NCBI RefSeq assembly: GCF_004349315.1
Contig: NZ_SMLH01000006.1
Location: forward strand, 124,001-188,000
Length of the DNA stretch: 64,000 nt
From: Flavobacterium ranwuense
Lineage (GTDB): Bacteria; Bacteroidota; Bacteroidia; Flavobacteriales; Flavobacteriaceae
Direction of reading: 5' to 3'
Shown here: positions 29,137 to 38,054 of the stretch, piece by piece
Layout: each line of letters begins with the position of its first letter
Numbering within the stretch: the first letter of the stretch is position 1
The notes under the pieces: generated by a model
Seen by the model: the letters and a program-made list of their open reading frames with translations, nothing else
Database searches by the model: none
What the model was told of the DNA's origin: nothing
Made by a program: the position numbers and the translations under genes

Positions 29137-30522
29137 ATGAAAAAGTACTTATACGGACTAATTTTTTTGAATCTTTTTATTTCTTGTTCATCTTCATCTC
29201 CTGAAGGAAAAGGTGGAGGTACTCCCTTACCAACGAGTCCGACAGTGCCAACAGTTCCTTTAACGGATACCGAAGCGATGGATCAAGTCCAAAAAGATGC
29301 TATCAAATATTTTTGGGAATATGCCGAAACCAATTCGAAATTGGCACGGGAACGTTACCTTACTGAAGATCCTAGTTTTGAAGCTAGTATTATTACAACT
29401 GGAGGTTCCGGATTTGGTTTAATGACACTTATTGTAGGTGTGGAACGAGGTTTTGTACCAAGAGTCGAAGCCGTTTCTCGTCTTACAACGGCAATGACTT
29501 TTTTGGAAAATGCAGAACGTTTTCATGGTGCATGGCCTCATTGGATAAATGGAACAACAGGAAAAGTAATTCCTTTTGGGACAAAAGATAATGGTGGAGA
29601 TATTGTTGAAACTTCTTTTTTATGCCAAGGATTGTTAACCGTTAGAGAATATTTTAAAAACGGAAACACGGCAGAAAAAGCATTGGCTGCCAAAGCAGAT
29701 AATTTATGGAAAGGCGTAGAGTGGGATTGGTACACAAAAGGAGAAAATGCCATGTATTGGCACTGGTCTCCTAACTATGGTTGGGAAATGAATTTTAAAC
29801 TGGAAGGTTATAACGAATGTTTGATTACCTATATTATGGGTGCAGCTTCTCCAACACATCCAATTCCTGCAACAGCATATCATCAAGCTTGGGCTCGTAA
29901 TGGTGCAATTAAAAATGGAAGTTCTCAATATGGTATACCGGTTGTTTTCAATTATAACGGTGCAACAGGAAACGTAGGGCCTTTATTTTGGGCACAATAT
30001 TCGTATTTGGGAATAGATCCAAGAGGATTAACGGATGCGTATGCAAATTATTGGACAGTGGCACAAAATCATTCTAAAATCATTAACCAATATTGCATAG
30101 CCAATCCAAAACAATGGACAGGTTATTCCGATAAATGTTGGGGACTTACAGCAAGTTATACCAGGAATCCTGATGGTACTACTGGATATACAGCTCATCA
30201 ACCGCTGAATGATACAGGAGTAATTACGCCTACAGCGGCTTTGTCTTCTTTCCCATTTACACCTGTAGAAAGCATGAAGTTTTTACATTATCTATACGAT
30301 GAAAAAAAGAGTACTTTAGTTGGAATTGCGGGACCTTATGATGCTTTTTCTCCGCATTATAATTGGGTAACACCACGATATTTAGCTATTGACCAAGGAA
30401 CAATTGTTCCCATGATTGAAAATCATCGTACCGGATTGATTTGGAAATTATTTATGCAAGCACCAGAGGTAAAAGTGGGGCTAAAAACATTAGGTTTTTC
30501 GTCCACTCAATATGGATTTTAA
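29137..30522 (+). CDS. PF10091 glycoamylase-like lipoprotein, probable GH144 endo-beta-1,2-glucanase
   Basis: A 461-residue lipoprotein (MKKYLYGLIFLNLFISC) with a Pro/Gly-rich linker and an (alpha/alpha)6-type domain. It has PF10091 signatures: WEYAETNSKLARERY, GGSGFGLMTLIVGVERGF, AWPHWINGTTG, DNGGDIVETSFLCQGLL (from about residue 151), HWSPNYGWEMNFKLEGYNE and LFWAQYSYLGIDPRG. PF10091 proteins of this size in Bacteroidota include the characterised GH144 endo-beta-1,2-glucanases. The acidic residues in DNGGDIVE and YNE are candidate catalytic groups. It probably cuts the polymer at the cell surface. GH144 membership and the substrate are inferred from pattern and context. Confidence 0.8.
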   Translation: MKKYLYGLIFLNLFISCSSSSPEGKGGGTPLPTSPTVPTVPLTDTEAMDQVQKDAIKYFWEYAETNSKLARERYLTEDPSFEASIITTGGSGFGLMTLIVGVERGFVPRVEAVSRLTTAMTFLENAERFHGAWPHWINGTTGKVIPFGTKDNGGDIVETSFLCQGLLTVREYFKNGNTAEKALAAKADNLWKGVEWDWYTKGENAMYWHWSPNYGWEMNFKLEGYNECLITYIMGAASPTHPIPATAYHQAWARNGAIKNGSSQYGIPVVFNYNGATGNVGPLFWAQYSYLGIDPRGLTDAYANYWTVAQNHSKIINQYCIANPKQWTGYSDKCWGLTASYTRNPDGTTGYTAHQPLNDTGVITPTAALSSFPFTPVESMKFLHYLYDEKKSTLVGIAGPYDAFSPHYNWVTPRYLAIDQGTIVPMIENHRTGLIWKLFMQAPEVKVGLKTLGFSSTQYGF

Positions 30523-30523
30523 A

Positions 30524-31237
30524 ATGAATTCTTTGATGAAAGGCAAATTAACAATAGTAATGTTATTGTTTTCCATAGCTTCTCTTGCACAAAGAGATGT
30601 AATTGGTACAATAAAAACCGAAATCGTACAAAAACGCGAATTAGCTTTTGCTTTACACATTCCAAAGAATACTAAAGAAAAAAAGCCTCTGATTATTTTT
30701 CTACACGGTTCTGGTGAAAAAGGAACTGATATCGAAAAAGTAAAAGTGCATGGACCATTCAAGTATTTGAAAAGTCATGAATTAGATGCGTATGTTCTTG
30801 CGCCACAATGTCCGGAGAATGAATATTGGGATGAAGAAGTATTGTATCGTTTGATTTTAAAAATTCAAAAAGAGAACAACATTGATAGCAGTAGAATTTA
30901 TCTCACAGGTCTTAGTATGGGAGCATGGGGCGCTTGGAATTTAGCTTTTGCACATCCTGAAACCTTTGCGACTTTAGTACCTATTGCAGGATTTGTGGAT
31001 AGAGTTCCGATGATAGAAAACTGTAAAATCGCAGCCATTCCAACTCGAATTTTTCACGGTTTACTGGATGATGTGGTAGATGTAGAGTATTCGATTGTGA
31101 TGTATAAAAAATTAAAAACCTGTAATACTAATGTTACGCTAACGATTTTTGATGATGCAAATCACGATAGTTGGACAAGAGTATATGACAACCAAGAAAT
31201 TTATGATTGGATGTTTAAACAAACAAAAAACAGATAA
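30524..31237 (+). CDS. Secreted alpha/beta-hydrolase esterase
   Basis: 237 residues from the ATG at 30524, two bases after the previous stop. ATG at 30536 (MKGKLTIVMLLFSIASLAQ) is an equally good start with a compact signal peptide, and the in-frame ATG at 30512 overlaps the glucanase gene. Fold and motifs: LIIFLHGSGEKG (oxyanion loop), GLSMGAWGAWNLA with nucleophile Ser131 in GxSxG, the acid in FHGLLDDVVDVEYS, and the histidine in DDANHDSW. This is the PHB-depolymerase/feruloyl-esterase-like group common in polysaccharide loci. It probably removes acyl groups from the glucan in the periplasm; the bond it cuts is inferred. GH3 begins one base after its stop. Confidence 0.85.
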   Translation: MNSLMKGKLTIVMLLFSIASLAQRDVIGTIKTEIVQKRELAFALHIPKNTKEKKPLIIFLHGSGEKGTDIEKVKVHGPFKYLKSHELDAYVLAPQCPENEYWDEEVLYRLILKIQKENNIDSSRIYLTGLSMGAWGAWNLAFAHPETFATLVPIAGFVDRVPMIENCKIAAIPTRIFHGLLDDVVDVEYSIVMYKKLKTCNTNVTLTIFDDANHDSWTRVYDNQEIYDWMFKQTKNR

Positions 31238-31238
31238 A

Positions 31239-33539
31239 ATGAAAATTAAACTTATTATACTCCTTATTGGCTTTTCACTTTTTGGCTACAGCCAAAAAAA
31301 GACAACTAAAAAGACAGTTACAATTAAACCTAAAACGGAATTCGTAGCAGAGTTACTTTCGAAAATGACTTTGGAAGAGAAAATAGGTCAATTAAACTTG
31401 CCCACTTCGGGTGATATTACAACTGGTGCTGCCAGTAGCTCTAATGTAGCTAAAAATATCGAAGAAGGTAAAGTTGGTGGTTTATTCAACATCAAATCAG
31501 TTCAGAAAATAAAAGAAGTACAGAAGATAGCTGTCGAAAAAAGCCGGTTGAAAATTCCGTTGCTTTTTGGAATGGACGTCATTCACGGGTATGAAACAAC
31601 ATTCCCTATTCCGCTTGGATTATCTTGTACTTGGGACATGAAATTGATTGAACGCAGTGCTCAAATTGCAGCTCAGGAAGCCAGTGCCGATGGGATTAAC
31701 TGGACTTTTTCCCCAATGGTTGATATTTCGCGTGATCCGCGTTGGGGCAGAGTTTCTGAAGGTTCCGGTGAAGATCCATTTTTGGGAAGCCAAATTGCAA
31801 AAGCAATGGTACATGGATACCAGCAAGATGATTTGTCAAAGAATAACACCATTTTATCCTGTGTGAAACATTTTGCCTTGTATGGTGCACCGGAAGCGGG
31901 ACGCGATTACAATACTGTTGATATGAGCCGAATAAGAATGTACAATGATTATTTTCCTCCATACAAAGCGGCTGTTGATGCTGGTGTTGGTTCGGTTATG
32001 GCATCTTTCAATGAAATTGATGGAATTCCTGCAACCGGAAATAAATGGTTAATGACTGATGTATTGAGAAAGCAATGGGGCTTTAAAGGTTTTGTGGTTA
32101 CTGATTTTACAGGAATTCCTGAAATGATAGCACACGGAATGGGTGATTTGCAAACGGTATCTGCTTTGGCTCTAAATGCCGGAGTCGAAATGGATATGGT
32201 GGGCGAAGGCTTCCTTAGCACTTTAAAGAAATCATTGGATGAGAAAAAGGTAAGCATCGAGCAAATTGATAATGCAGCTCGTCTTATTTTGAATGCCAAA
32301 TATGATTTGGGATTGTTCCATGACCCATATAAATATTGTGATGAAAAAAGAGCTAAAACGGAAATTTTCACAAAAAGCCACAGAGCTGAAGCAAGAGCTA
32401 TTGCTGCACAGTCTTTGGTTTTGCTAAAGAATAAAAATCAGTTGCTTCCTTTGAAAAAATCTGGAACAGTTGCCGTTATTGGACCATTGGCTGATGCCAA
32501 AGAAAATATGGCGGGTACTTGGAGCGTGGCTACCAATATGGATAAATCCATTTCATTAATAGCAGGGATCAAAGAAGTTGCCGGTGATGCTACAAATGTG
32601 CTTTACGCCAAAGGGAGTAATTTAGATTATGATACAGCTTTCGAAGAAAAAGCAACCATGTTTGGAAAAACACTGCACCGTGATAATAGAACTTCAGCAG
32701 AATTATTGGCAGAAGCCTTGAAAATCGCCAATCAATCGGATGTAATTGTTGCGGCTTTAGGTGAATCAGCCGAAATGTCAGGAGAAAGCAGCAGCCGAAC
32801 TAATTTAGAGATTCCTCAAGCGCAAAAAGACTTATTACAAGCATTATTGAAAACGGGAAAACCGGTTGTGTTGGTTTTATTTACGGGTCGTCCATTGGTT
32901 TTAGTTCAGGAAAATGAAACTGTTCCAGCAATATTAAATACATGGTTTGCAGGAAGCGAAGCAGGAAGTGCTATTGCTGACGTTTTGTTTGGAAATGAAA
33001 ATCCTTCCGGTAAATTAACGGCTACTTTTCCTAGAAGTGTAGGGCAGGTGCCTATTTATTACAATCAAAAAAATACAGGAAGACCACTTGCTAACAAAGA
33101 AGGAAAGTTTGAAAAATTCAGGTCTAATTATATTGACGAAAGAAATGAGCCTTTATATCCTTTTGGTTTTGGATTGAGCTATACCACTTTTGGATATTCA
33201 AATTTGAAAATTTCATCAGATAAAATGAATTTCAACGAAAAATTAATGGTTACTGTTGACGTTACAAATACTGGAAATTTTGATGGTAAAGAAGTAGTTC
33301 AATTGTATATAAGGGATTTAGTTGGTTCAGTTACAAGACCTTTAAAAGAATTGAAAGGATTCCAAAAAGTAGCCATTAAAAAAGGAGAAAAACAAACGGT
33401 AACTTTCGAAATTTCTGTTGAAGAACTAAAATTCTATAATTCTGATTTACAATTTATTGCTGAACCGGGCGCTTTTCAAGCTTTTGTAGGTACGGATTCC
33501 AGCACTGACAATAAAGTTGATTTTGCGTTGATTAAGTAG
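31239..33539 (+). CDS. Glycoside hydrolase family 3 beta-glucosidase
   Basis: 766 residues from ATG 31239, one base after the esterase stop. An upstream in-frame ATG at 31149 lies inside the esterase gene and would bury the signal peptide. BglX-like order: signal (LFGYSQ), N-terminal TIM barrel with KIPLLFGMDVIHGYETTFPIPL, VKHFALYGAPEAGRDYN and GFVVTDFTGIPEM (likely nucleophile Asp289), then an alpha/beta sandwich (GESAEMSGESSSR) and a fibronectin-III-like end (YPFGFGLSYTTF, VVQLYIRDLVGSVTRPLKELKGF). It would release glucose from non-reducing ends in the periplasm. Next to a GH144-type gene, beta-1,2-linked sophoro-oligosaccharides are the expected substrate, by analogy with the Bacteroides thetaiotaomicron GH144/GH3 pair. 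Confidence 0.94.
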   Translation: MKIKLIILLIGFSLFGYSQKKTTKKTVTIKPKTEFVAELLSKMTLEEKIGQLNLPTSGDITTGAASSSNVAKNIEEGKVGGLFNIKSVQKIKEVQKIAVEKSRLKIPLLFGMDVIHGYETTFPIPLGLSCTWDMKLIERSAQIAAQEASADGINWTFSPMVDISRDPRWGRVSEGSGEDPFLGSQIAKAMVHGYQQDDLSKNNTILSCVKHFALYGAPEAGRDYNTVDMSRIRMYNDYFPPYKAAVDAGVGSVMASFNEIDGIPATGNKWLMTDVLRKQWGFKGFVVTDFTGIPEMIAHGMGDLQTVSALALNAGVEMDMVGEGFLSTLKKSLDEKKVSIEQIDNAARLILNAKYDLGLFHDPYKYCDEKRAKTEIFTKSHRAEARAIAAQSLVLLKNKNQLLPLKKSGTVAVIGPLADAKENMAGTWSVATNMDKSISLIAGIKEVAGDATNVLYAKGSNLDYDTAFEEKATMFGKTLHRDNRTSAELLAEALKIANQSDVIVAALGESAEMSGESSSRTNLEIPQAQKDLLQALLKTGKPVVLVLFTGRPLVLVQENETVPAILNTWFAGSEAGSAIADVLFGNENPSGKLTATFPRSVGQVPIYYNQKNTGRPLANKEGKFEKFRSNYIDERNEPLYPFGFGLSYTTFGYSNLKISSDKMNFNEKLMVTVDVTNTGNFDGKEVVQLYIRDLVGSVTRPLKELKGFQKVAIKKGEKQTVTFEISVEELKFYNSDLQFIAEPGAFQAFVGTDSSTDNKVDFALIK

Positions 33540-33563
33540 ATTTTGGTTAGTTTATTTATGATC

Positions 33564-33598
33564 AGCCCTTCGGTATTTATATCGGAGGGTTTTTTTAT
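33564..33598 (+). terminator. Terminator closing the glucan operon
   Basis: CCCTTCGGTAT pairs with ATATCGGAGGG (two wobble pairs) and is followed by seven T. It lies about 25 bases after the GH3 stop. Confidence 0.75.
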
Positions 33599-33771
33599 AA
33601 AAAGCGTATTTTCTAAAAGCGACACGATGATCAACGGCTTTTATTTACTTTTATAGATTGAAAAACAACAAGCATAATTTTTTTTGAATGTGGCGTTAAA
33701 TATTCATTAAGAATCACGAAATTGCCGTTCCTATTGAAACCAAAAAATTCAAACCATCACCGTATTAAATT

Positions 33772-35166
33772 ATGAGAAAATCAATTTTATGTGTTGCACT
33801 ATTCCTTAACGGAATTATTCTTTTTGCACAAACCAATGAGGAACAAACCTTGAAGGAAATTTACAAATCATCCTTGACCAATGCCAAATGTTATCCCTGG
33901 CTGGACCATTTATCCAATAAAATTGGCTCTCGATTATCGGGTTCAATCGGGGCAGAAAAGGCGGTGCTTTATACCAAAGCGCAATTAGAAACACTAGGAT
34001 TAGACAGAGTCTATCTTCAGGAAGTGATGGTGCCAAAATGGGTTAGAGGCGAAAAAGAAACCGCTTATATAGTAGATAATAGAACTAAAATAAACGTTCC
34101 TATTTGCGCTTTGGGAGGCTCTGTAGCAACTTCAAAAAATGGACTTACTGCCGAAGTAATTGAAGTACGCAGCATCAAAGAATTAACAGATTTAGGAGTA
34201 GCAAAAATAAAAGGAAAAATAGTTTTCTTCAACCGACCGATGGAGGATGCGCAGATCGAATCTTTTAATGCTTATGGCGGAGCTGGTGATCAAAGATATG
34301 CTGGCGCTAAAGAAGCATCAAAATTTGGTGCCGTGGGAACAATAGTACGTTCTTTGAATTTGCGTTTGGATGATCTTCCGCATACCGGAGCACAAAGTTA
34401 TGGAGATATACCAAAATCACAATACATTCCTGCGGCAGCTATTAGTACCAATGGAGCAGAATTGTTGAGCAAAACTTTAAAAAGCAACCCGAATTTAAAA
34501 TTCTATTTCAAGCAATCCTGTAAGCAATTTGACGATGTTTTATCCTATAATGTCATTGGCGAAATAAAAGGAAGCGAACATCCTGAAAATATTATGGTCG
34601 TGGGCGGGCATCTTGATTCTTGGGATTTAGCCGATGGTTCCCATGATGATGGAGCAGGCGTGGTGCAAAGTATGGAGGTGGTGAATATCTTTAAAAATTT
34701 AGGCTATAAACCAAAAAATACCCTGCGTGTGGTACTTTTTATGAATGAAGAAAATGGACTAAGAGGAGGATTGAAATATGAAGAATTAGCTCAAGCCAAC
34801 AAAGAAAACCACATTTTTGCTTTAGAAAGTGATTCAGGTGGATTCAGTCCAAGAGGATTTTCTCTTGAAGCAGACGATGCTAATTTTAATAAAATTCAAA
34901 GTTGGAAAAACCTATTTGAACCTTATTTAATTCATAGTTTTACTAAAGGGCACAGTGGTTCAGATATTGGTCCATTAACGTCTAAAACCATTGTGAAAGC
35001 AGGATTAAAACCAGATTCACAACGCTATTTTGATTATCATCATGCTGCAAATGATACTTTTGATGCCATCAATAAAAGAGAATTAGAATTAGGGGCGGCA
35101 ACAATGGCTTCATTGCTGTATCTGATAGATCAGAATGGTATTGTAAATACTGTTAAAGCTCAATAA
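33772..35166 (+). CDS. Secreted M28-family metallopeptidase
   Basis: A 464-residue exported peptidase with signal MRKSILCVALFLNGIILFAQ. An inserted PA-like segment (about 110-260) precedes the zinc region. VGGHLDSWDLADGSHDDGAG (about residues 277-296) holds the first zinc ligands of M28, followed by MNEENGLRGG with the catalytic/ligand Glu and FDYHHAANDTFD with the last His. This is the carboxypeptidase Q-like branch, which trims peptides or dipeptides in the periplasm. It lies behind the terminator of the glucan locus, has its own terminator, and is not part of that locus. Confidence 0.93.
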   Translation: MRKSILCVALFLNGIILFAQTNEEQTLKEIYKSSLTNAKCYPWLDHLSNKIGSRLSGSIGAEKAVLYTKAQLETLGLDRVYLQEVMVPKWVRGEKETAYIVDNRTKINVPICALGGSVATSKNGLTAEVIEVRSIKELTDLGVAKIKGKIVFFNRPMEDAQIESFNAYGGAGDQRYAGAKEASKFGAVGTIVRSLNLRLDDLPHTGAQSYGDIPKSQYIPAAAISTNGAELLSKTLKSNPNLKFYFKQSCKQFDDVLSYNVIGEIKGSEHPENIMVVGGHLDSWDLADGSHDDGAGVVQSMEVVNIFKNLGYKPKNTLRVVLFMNEENGLRGGLKYEELAQANKENHIFALESDSGGFSPRGFSLEADDANFNKIQSWKNLFEPYLIHSFTKGHSGSDIGPLTSKTIVKAGLKPDSQRYFDYHHAANDTFDAINKRELELGAATMASLLYLIDQNGIVNTVKAQ

Positions 35167-35205
35167 ATTTTTCAATATTTGTATTATCAATCTTTTAATA
35201 AAGGC

Positions 35206-35240
35206 AAAAAAACTACAAGTTATAAGCTTGTAGTTTTTTT
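35206..35240 (+). terminator. Terminator after the M28 peptidase
   Basis: AAAAACTACAAG pairs with CTTGTAGTTTTT around a 7-base loop, with a T-run. Confidence 0.8.
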
Positions 35241-35288
35241 ATGTTCATTGGGTGGAGTTATGCGATGACATGCACACTTTATTTTATC

Positions 35289-35783
35289 CTAACTATTAAT
35301 CATTCCTTTCAGATTAGGATTTTTATTTCTTAGATCCAATCCTCCTTCATAAACAGATTTTAGGTTTAGTAGAAAAAATGACCAACCTGAATCACATCCA
35401 AGCCGGATGTTTTCCTTTGAGCTGTCATCTGTCGGAATATTTTTCTGAGTTAATTCAACTATTATATAATCGTCTTGAGTTGAAAATTTAATGTCGACTA
35501 AACAGTCTCCAGCAAATGAAAATTGAATAAAATCTTCGCCATTTGTGTTCGTTATTTTTCCTTTTTCAACTCCATCATATAAATACCAATGCCATTCATA
35601 GGTAAAACCTTTTTCAATAGGTGTGTTTTTATCAACAAGGTTTTTGTTTGCATCGAAATACTTAGCATTGCTTAAAAACCACTTTTCTATTTCCGCAGCT
35701 TTTGTCCAAGCAGCATACATTTCAGGAAGAGTTGATTTTACCGCAATTTGTCTGGTAAATGTTGTCCAATCAAAGTTTTTCAT
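35289..35783 (-). CDS. SRPBCC (START-like/AHSA1) domain protein
   Basis: A 164-residue soluble helix-grip protein. TRQIAVKSTLPEMYAAWTKAAEIEKWFLSNAKYF is the usual first strand and helix of AHSA1-type SRPBCC proteins, and GWSFFLLNLKSVYEGGLDLR is the closing helix. The fold binds hydrophobic ligands or, in Aha1 relatives, Hsp90; no specific role can be assigned. It is a single gene. A second SRPBCC protein lies at 54132-54602 but is clearly diverged. Confidence 0.82.
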   Translation of the reverse strand: MKNFDWTTFTRQIAVKSTLPEMYAAWTKAAEIEKWFLSNAKYFDANKNLVDKNTPIEKGFTYEWHWYLYDGVEKGKITNTNGEDFIQFSFAGDCLVDIKFSTQDDYIIVELTQKNIPTDDSSKENIRLGCDSGWSFFLLNLKSVYEGGLDLRNKNPNLKGMINS

Positions 35784-35849
35784 AGCCTTTACAAATTTAG
35801 TTAATGATGTTTTTATAATTGCCTTTGGGTATAAGTAAAGATACTACAT

Positions 35850-36941
35850 TCAATATCTAAAAGAAATAGTGAATGTAGCACCTTCATTTATTTTACTTTC
35901 AACCACAATTCGACCCCCTAAACTAGTGATGTGATTGTAGACTAGATACAATCCTATACCGTTACTGTCAATGTTATTGTGAAATTTTTCATATAAACCA
36001 AAAATCTTATCTTTCACTTTATCCATATCAAAACCAAGTCCATTATCAGAAAAAATTAATTGGTTGATTCCATTTATTTTCTGTGATTTAATGTTAATAA
36101 CAGGCGAAATATGGGGTTTTGAGTACTTAATCGAATTAGTTAATAAATTCAGAAAAATACTTTTAATGTATGCCTTGTTAAAAGCAACATTTTCAAATGC
36201 TGAAAAATCAACATGAATAATTGCTTTTGAATCGCGTACCAAGGAATTGATGGATACAAGGACTTCAGCAAGTGATTCATTTAAATTTATTTCTTCAATT
36301 TGAGTATTTATGTTCTCATTTTCAACTAATTCGTCAATCGAATCGTTTAAAGTTTGTTTTAAATTTTCGCTGGTTAATTTAAGGATGTTAATCAATTCCA
36401 ATGTTTCCGGATCATTGATTTTAGAAACATCAATAAGACTAAAAACAGAAAGCATGTTATTAATAGGAGACTTTAAATCATGGGATGTTTTGTGAGATAA
36501 AACGGTAAGTTCCTTATTGATTTGTGTAAGATTTGTAAGGAGTAAATTTCGTTCTTCTTCTACTTTTTTCTTGTGAGTGATGTTCTTGGCAATAGCATAA
36601 ACTAATTTTTCGGACTCGATAGGCATTGATGTCCATGATAGCCAAACAATGGCTCCGCTTTTAGTTAAATACCGGTTTTCAAAATTTAAAAGGGGCTTGT
36701 TCTTATATACTTGTTCTCTAGTTTCGATAGTAAGTTTAAGGTCTGGTGCGTACACAAAACTACTGATAGGTCTAGCATATAATTCCTCATCAGAAAACTC
36801 CAATAATTTTGAAACAGCGGGATTTATTCTCTTAAAATACCCATCAAATCCTGCAATACAAATAAAATCAGCTGAGATATTAAAAAAATTATCAAAGTGA
36901 TAGATCCCTTCTGAATCAGGATTACTTTTTTTTACAGTCAT
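35850..36941 (-). CDS. PAS-domain sensor histidine kinase
   Basis: A 363-residue cytosolic kinase without membrane segments. A PAS domain (about 15-130; ADFICIAGFDGYFKRINPAVSKLLEF, then a PAC-like tail MPIESEKLVYAIAKNITHKK) is followed by a HisKA region with the phospho-accepting His in VLSHKTSHDLKSPINNML and a HATPase domain (NLLTNSIKYSKPH N-box, DNGLGFDMDKV G1, NGIGLYLVYNHITSLGG G2). It would sense a soluble signal or redox state and pass phosphate to a response regulator. No partner regulator is adjacent, so it is an orphan here. Confidence 0.93.
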   Translation of the reverse strand: MTVKKSNPDSEGIYHFDNFFNISADFICIAGFDGYFKRINPAVSKLLEFSDEELYARPISSFVYAPDLKLTIETREQVYKNKPLLNFENRYLTKSGAIVWLSWTSMPIESEKLVYAIAKNITHKKKVEEERNLLLTNLTQINKELTVLSHKTSHDLKSPINNMLSVFSLIDVSKINDPETLELINILKLTSENLKQTLNDSIDELVENENINTQIEEINLNESLAEVLVSINSLVRDSKAIIHVDFSAFENVAFNKAYIKSIFLNLLTNSIKYSKPHISPVINIKSQKINGINQLIFSDNGLGFDMDKVKDKIFGLYEKFHNNIDSNGIGLYLVYNHITSLGGRIVVESKINEGATFTISFRY

Positions 36942-37130
36942 TGAGTTTAAAAGTTATTTTTTATTCGGATTTTGGACAAATACAAATTTTATGAATTGTT
37001 TAATTTTATTATTTTAGATGAATAACATAATTTCAAATTTAGCTAATAATTACTTATAATAAAGCAATGGTATAAACAAATTTGTTATTTAAATTAACGT
37101 ATCACCTTCATTAAAATATAAGGAATAGTT

Positions 37131-37174
37131 AAAAAAAACGAGGCTGTCATTATACAGACAGCCTCGTTTTTTTT
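37131..37174 (-). terminator. Terminator after the outer-membrane protein gene
   Basis: A strong stem AAACGAGGCTGTC/GACAGCCTCGTTT with A- and T-runs on the two sides. It lies just beyond the stop at 37191 and could work in both directions. Confidence 0.85.
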
Positions 37175-37190
37175 ATTATTTACACACTAT

Positions 37191-38036
37191 TTATATTTTG
37201 AATATTCCTCCCACCGCAATGATTCTCTGAAAAAAGAAAAAATCTTGTGAGGCACTATCTTCAGTGCTTTGTGTAGTTCTAATATTTTGCATATTGATGT
37301 AACCTCCTTTAAGTTCTCCTTGTATGTAAAAATGCTTGAAAAAAGTAATGTTTAATCCCGCTTTTAAAGAAGTTCCGTAACCAGAAACATGAAAATCATC
37401 ATGGCGTTCCTTTCCCAATAATGTTGTATTAGTTTTTGGATACAATAGACCAAAACCAACTCCTTCAGTTAAATTAACTTGAATTTTGTCTGTATTTTCA
37501 ATTTTAAAAATAGAGGAAATATCATCATGTCTTGAAAATTCGGTGTTAACATAATTTAAACCGTCGGTGTGTTCATACATTAGAAACTCTTCAGTCAAAA
37601 GCACCTGATTGTTGGGCAATAACTCGTCATACGATCCTGGATTAGGATAATAGCCATCAATATTTACGGCTTTATCTTGCGTCATCACATATTTCATATG
37701 ATCGACACCTATAGCAACGCTGTAATGATCATTTATAAAATACCCTAATTTAAAATTAGTTTGAGGAATGGTCATTCTGGATGGATTTATATAGTCTACA
37801 TGCCATCCTTTTGGTTTGTCATGTGCTTGTACATTTTCTAAAGTAAAGTTGTAATCTTTACCACGAAAAGTTATATCAGATTTAGAATAACTGTCTCTGT
37901 TTCCGCCCCATGAGACAAAAAATTTCCCTTTGTTATGAGTGGTATATCGATCTTGTATTATTGTTTTTTCCTGTGCAATTGTAGTATTAGTGAATAGTAT
38001 AATTAGGAATGCGGAATAAAAAAAAAAATGTTTCAA
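37191..38036 (-). CDS. Probable outer-membrane beta-barrel protein
   Basis: I do not recognise a named family. The 281-residue protein has a signal peptide (ending TTIAQ) and alternating polar/hydrophobic strands (KFFVSWGGNRDSYSKSDITF, HYSVAIGVDHMKYVMT, GTSLKAGLNITFFKHFYIQGELKGGYINM). It ends RIIAVGGIFKI, compatible with a small barrel in the outer membrane. kdsA, an enzyme of lipopolysaccharide core synthesis, lies 18 bases upstream on the same strand, so the two may be co-transcribed. Confidence 0.7.
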   Translation of the reverse strand: MKHFFFYSAFLIILFTNTTIAQEKTIIQDRYTTHNKGKFFVSWGGNRDSYSKSDITFRGKDYNFTLENVQAHDKPKGWHVDYINPSRMTIPQTNFKLGYFINDHYSVAIGVDHMKYVMTQDKAVNIDGYYPNPGSYDELLPNNQVLLTEEFLMYEHTDGLNYVNTEFSRHDDISSIFKIENTDKIQVNLTEGVGFGLLYPKTNTTLLGKERHDDFHVSGYGTSLKAGLNITFFKHFYIQGELKGGYINMQNIRTTQSTEDSASQDFFFFQRIIAVGGIFKI

Positions 38037-38054
38037 TGAATTTGGGGCCTAAAT

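Noticed and set aside
31949..32371. 140-residue minus-strand frame inside the GH3 gene
   Set aside because: It is a shadow of a well-supported gene, with no recognisable domain.
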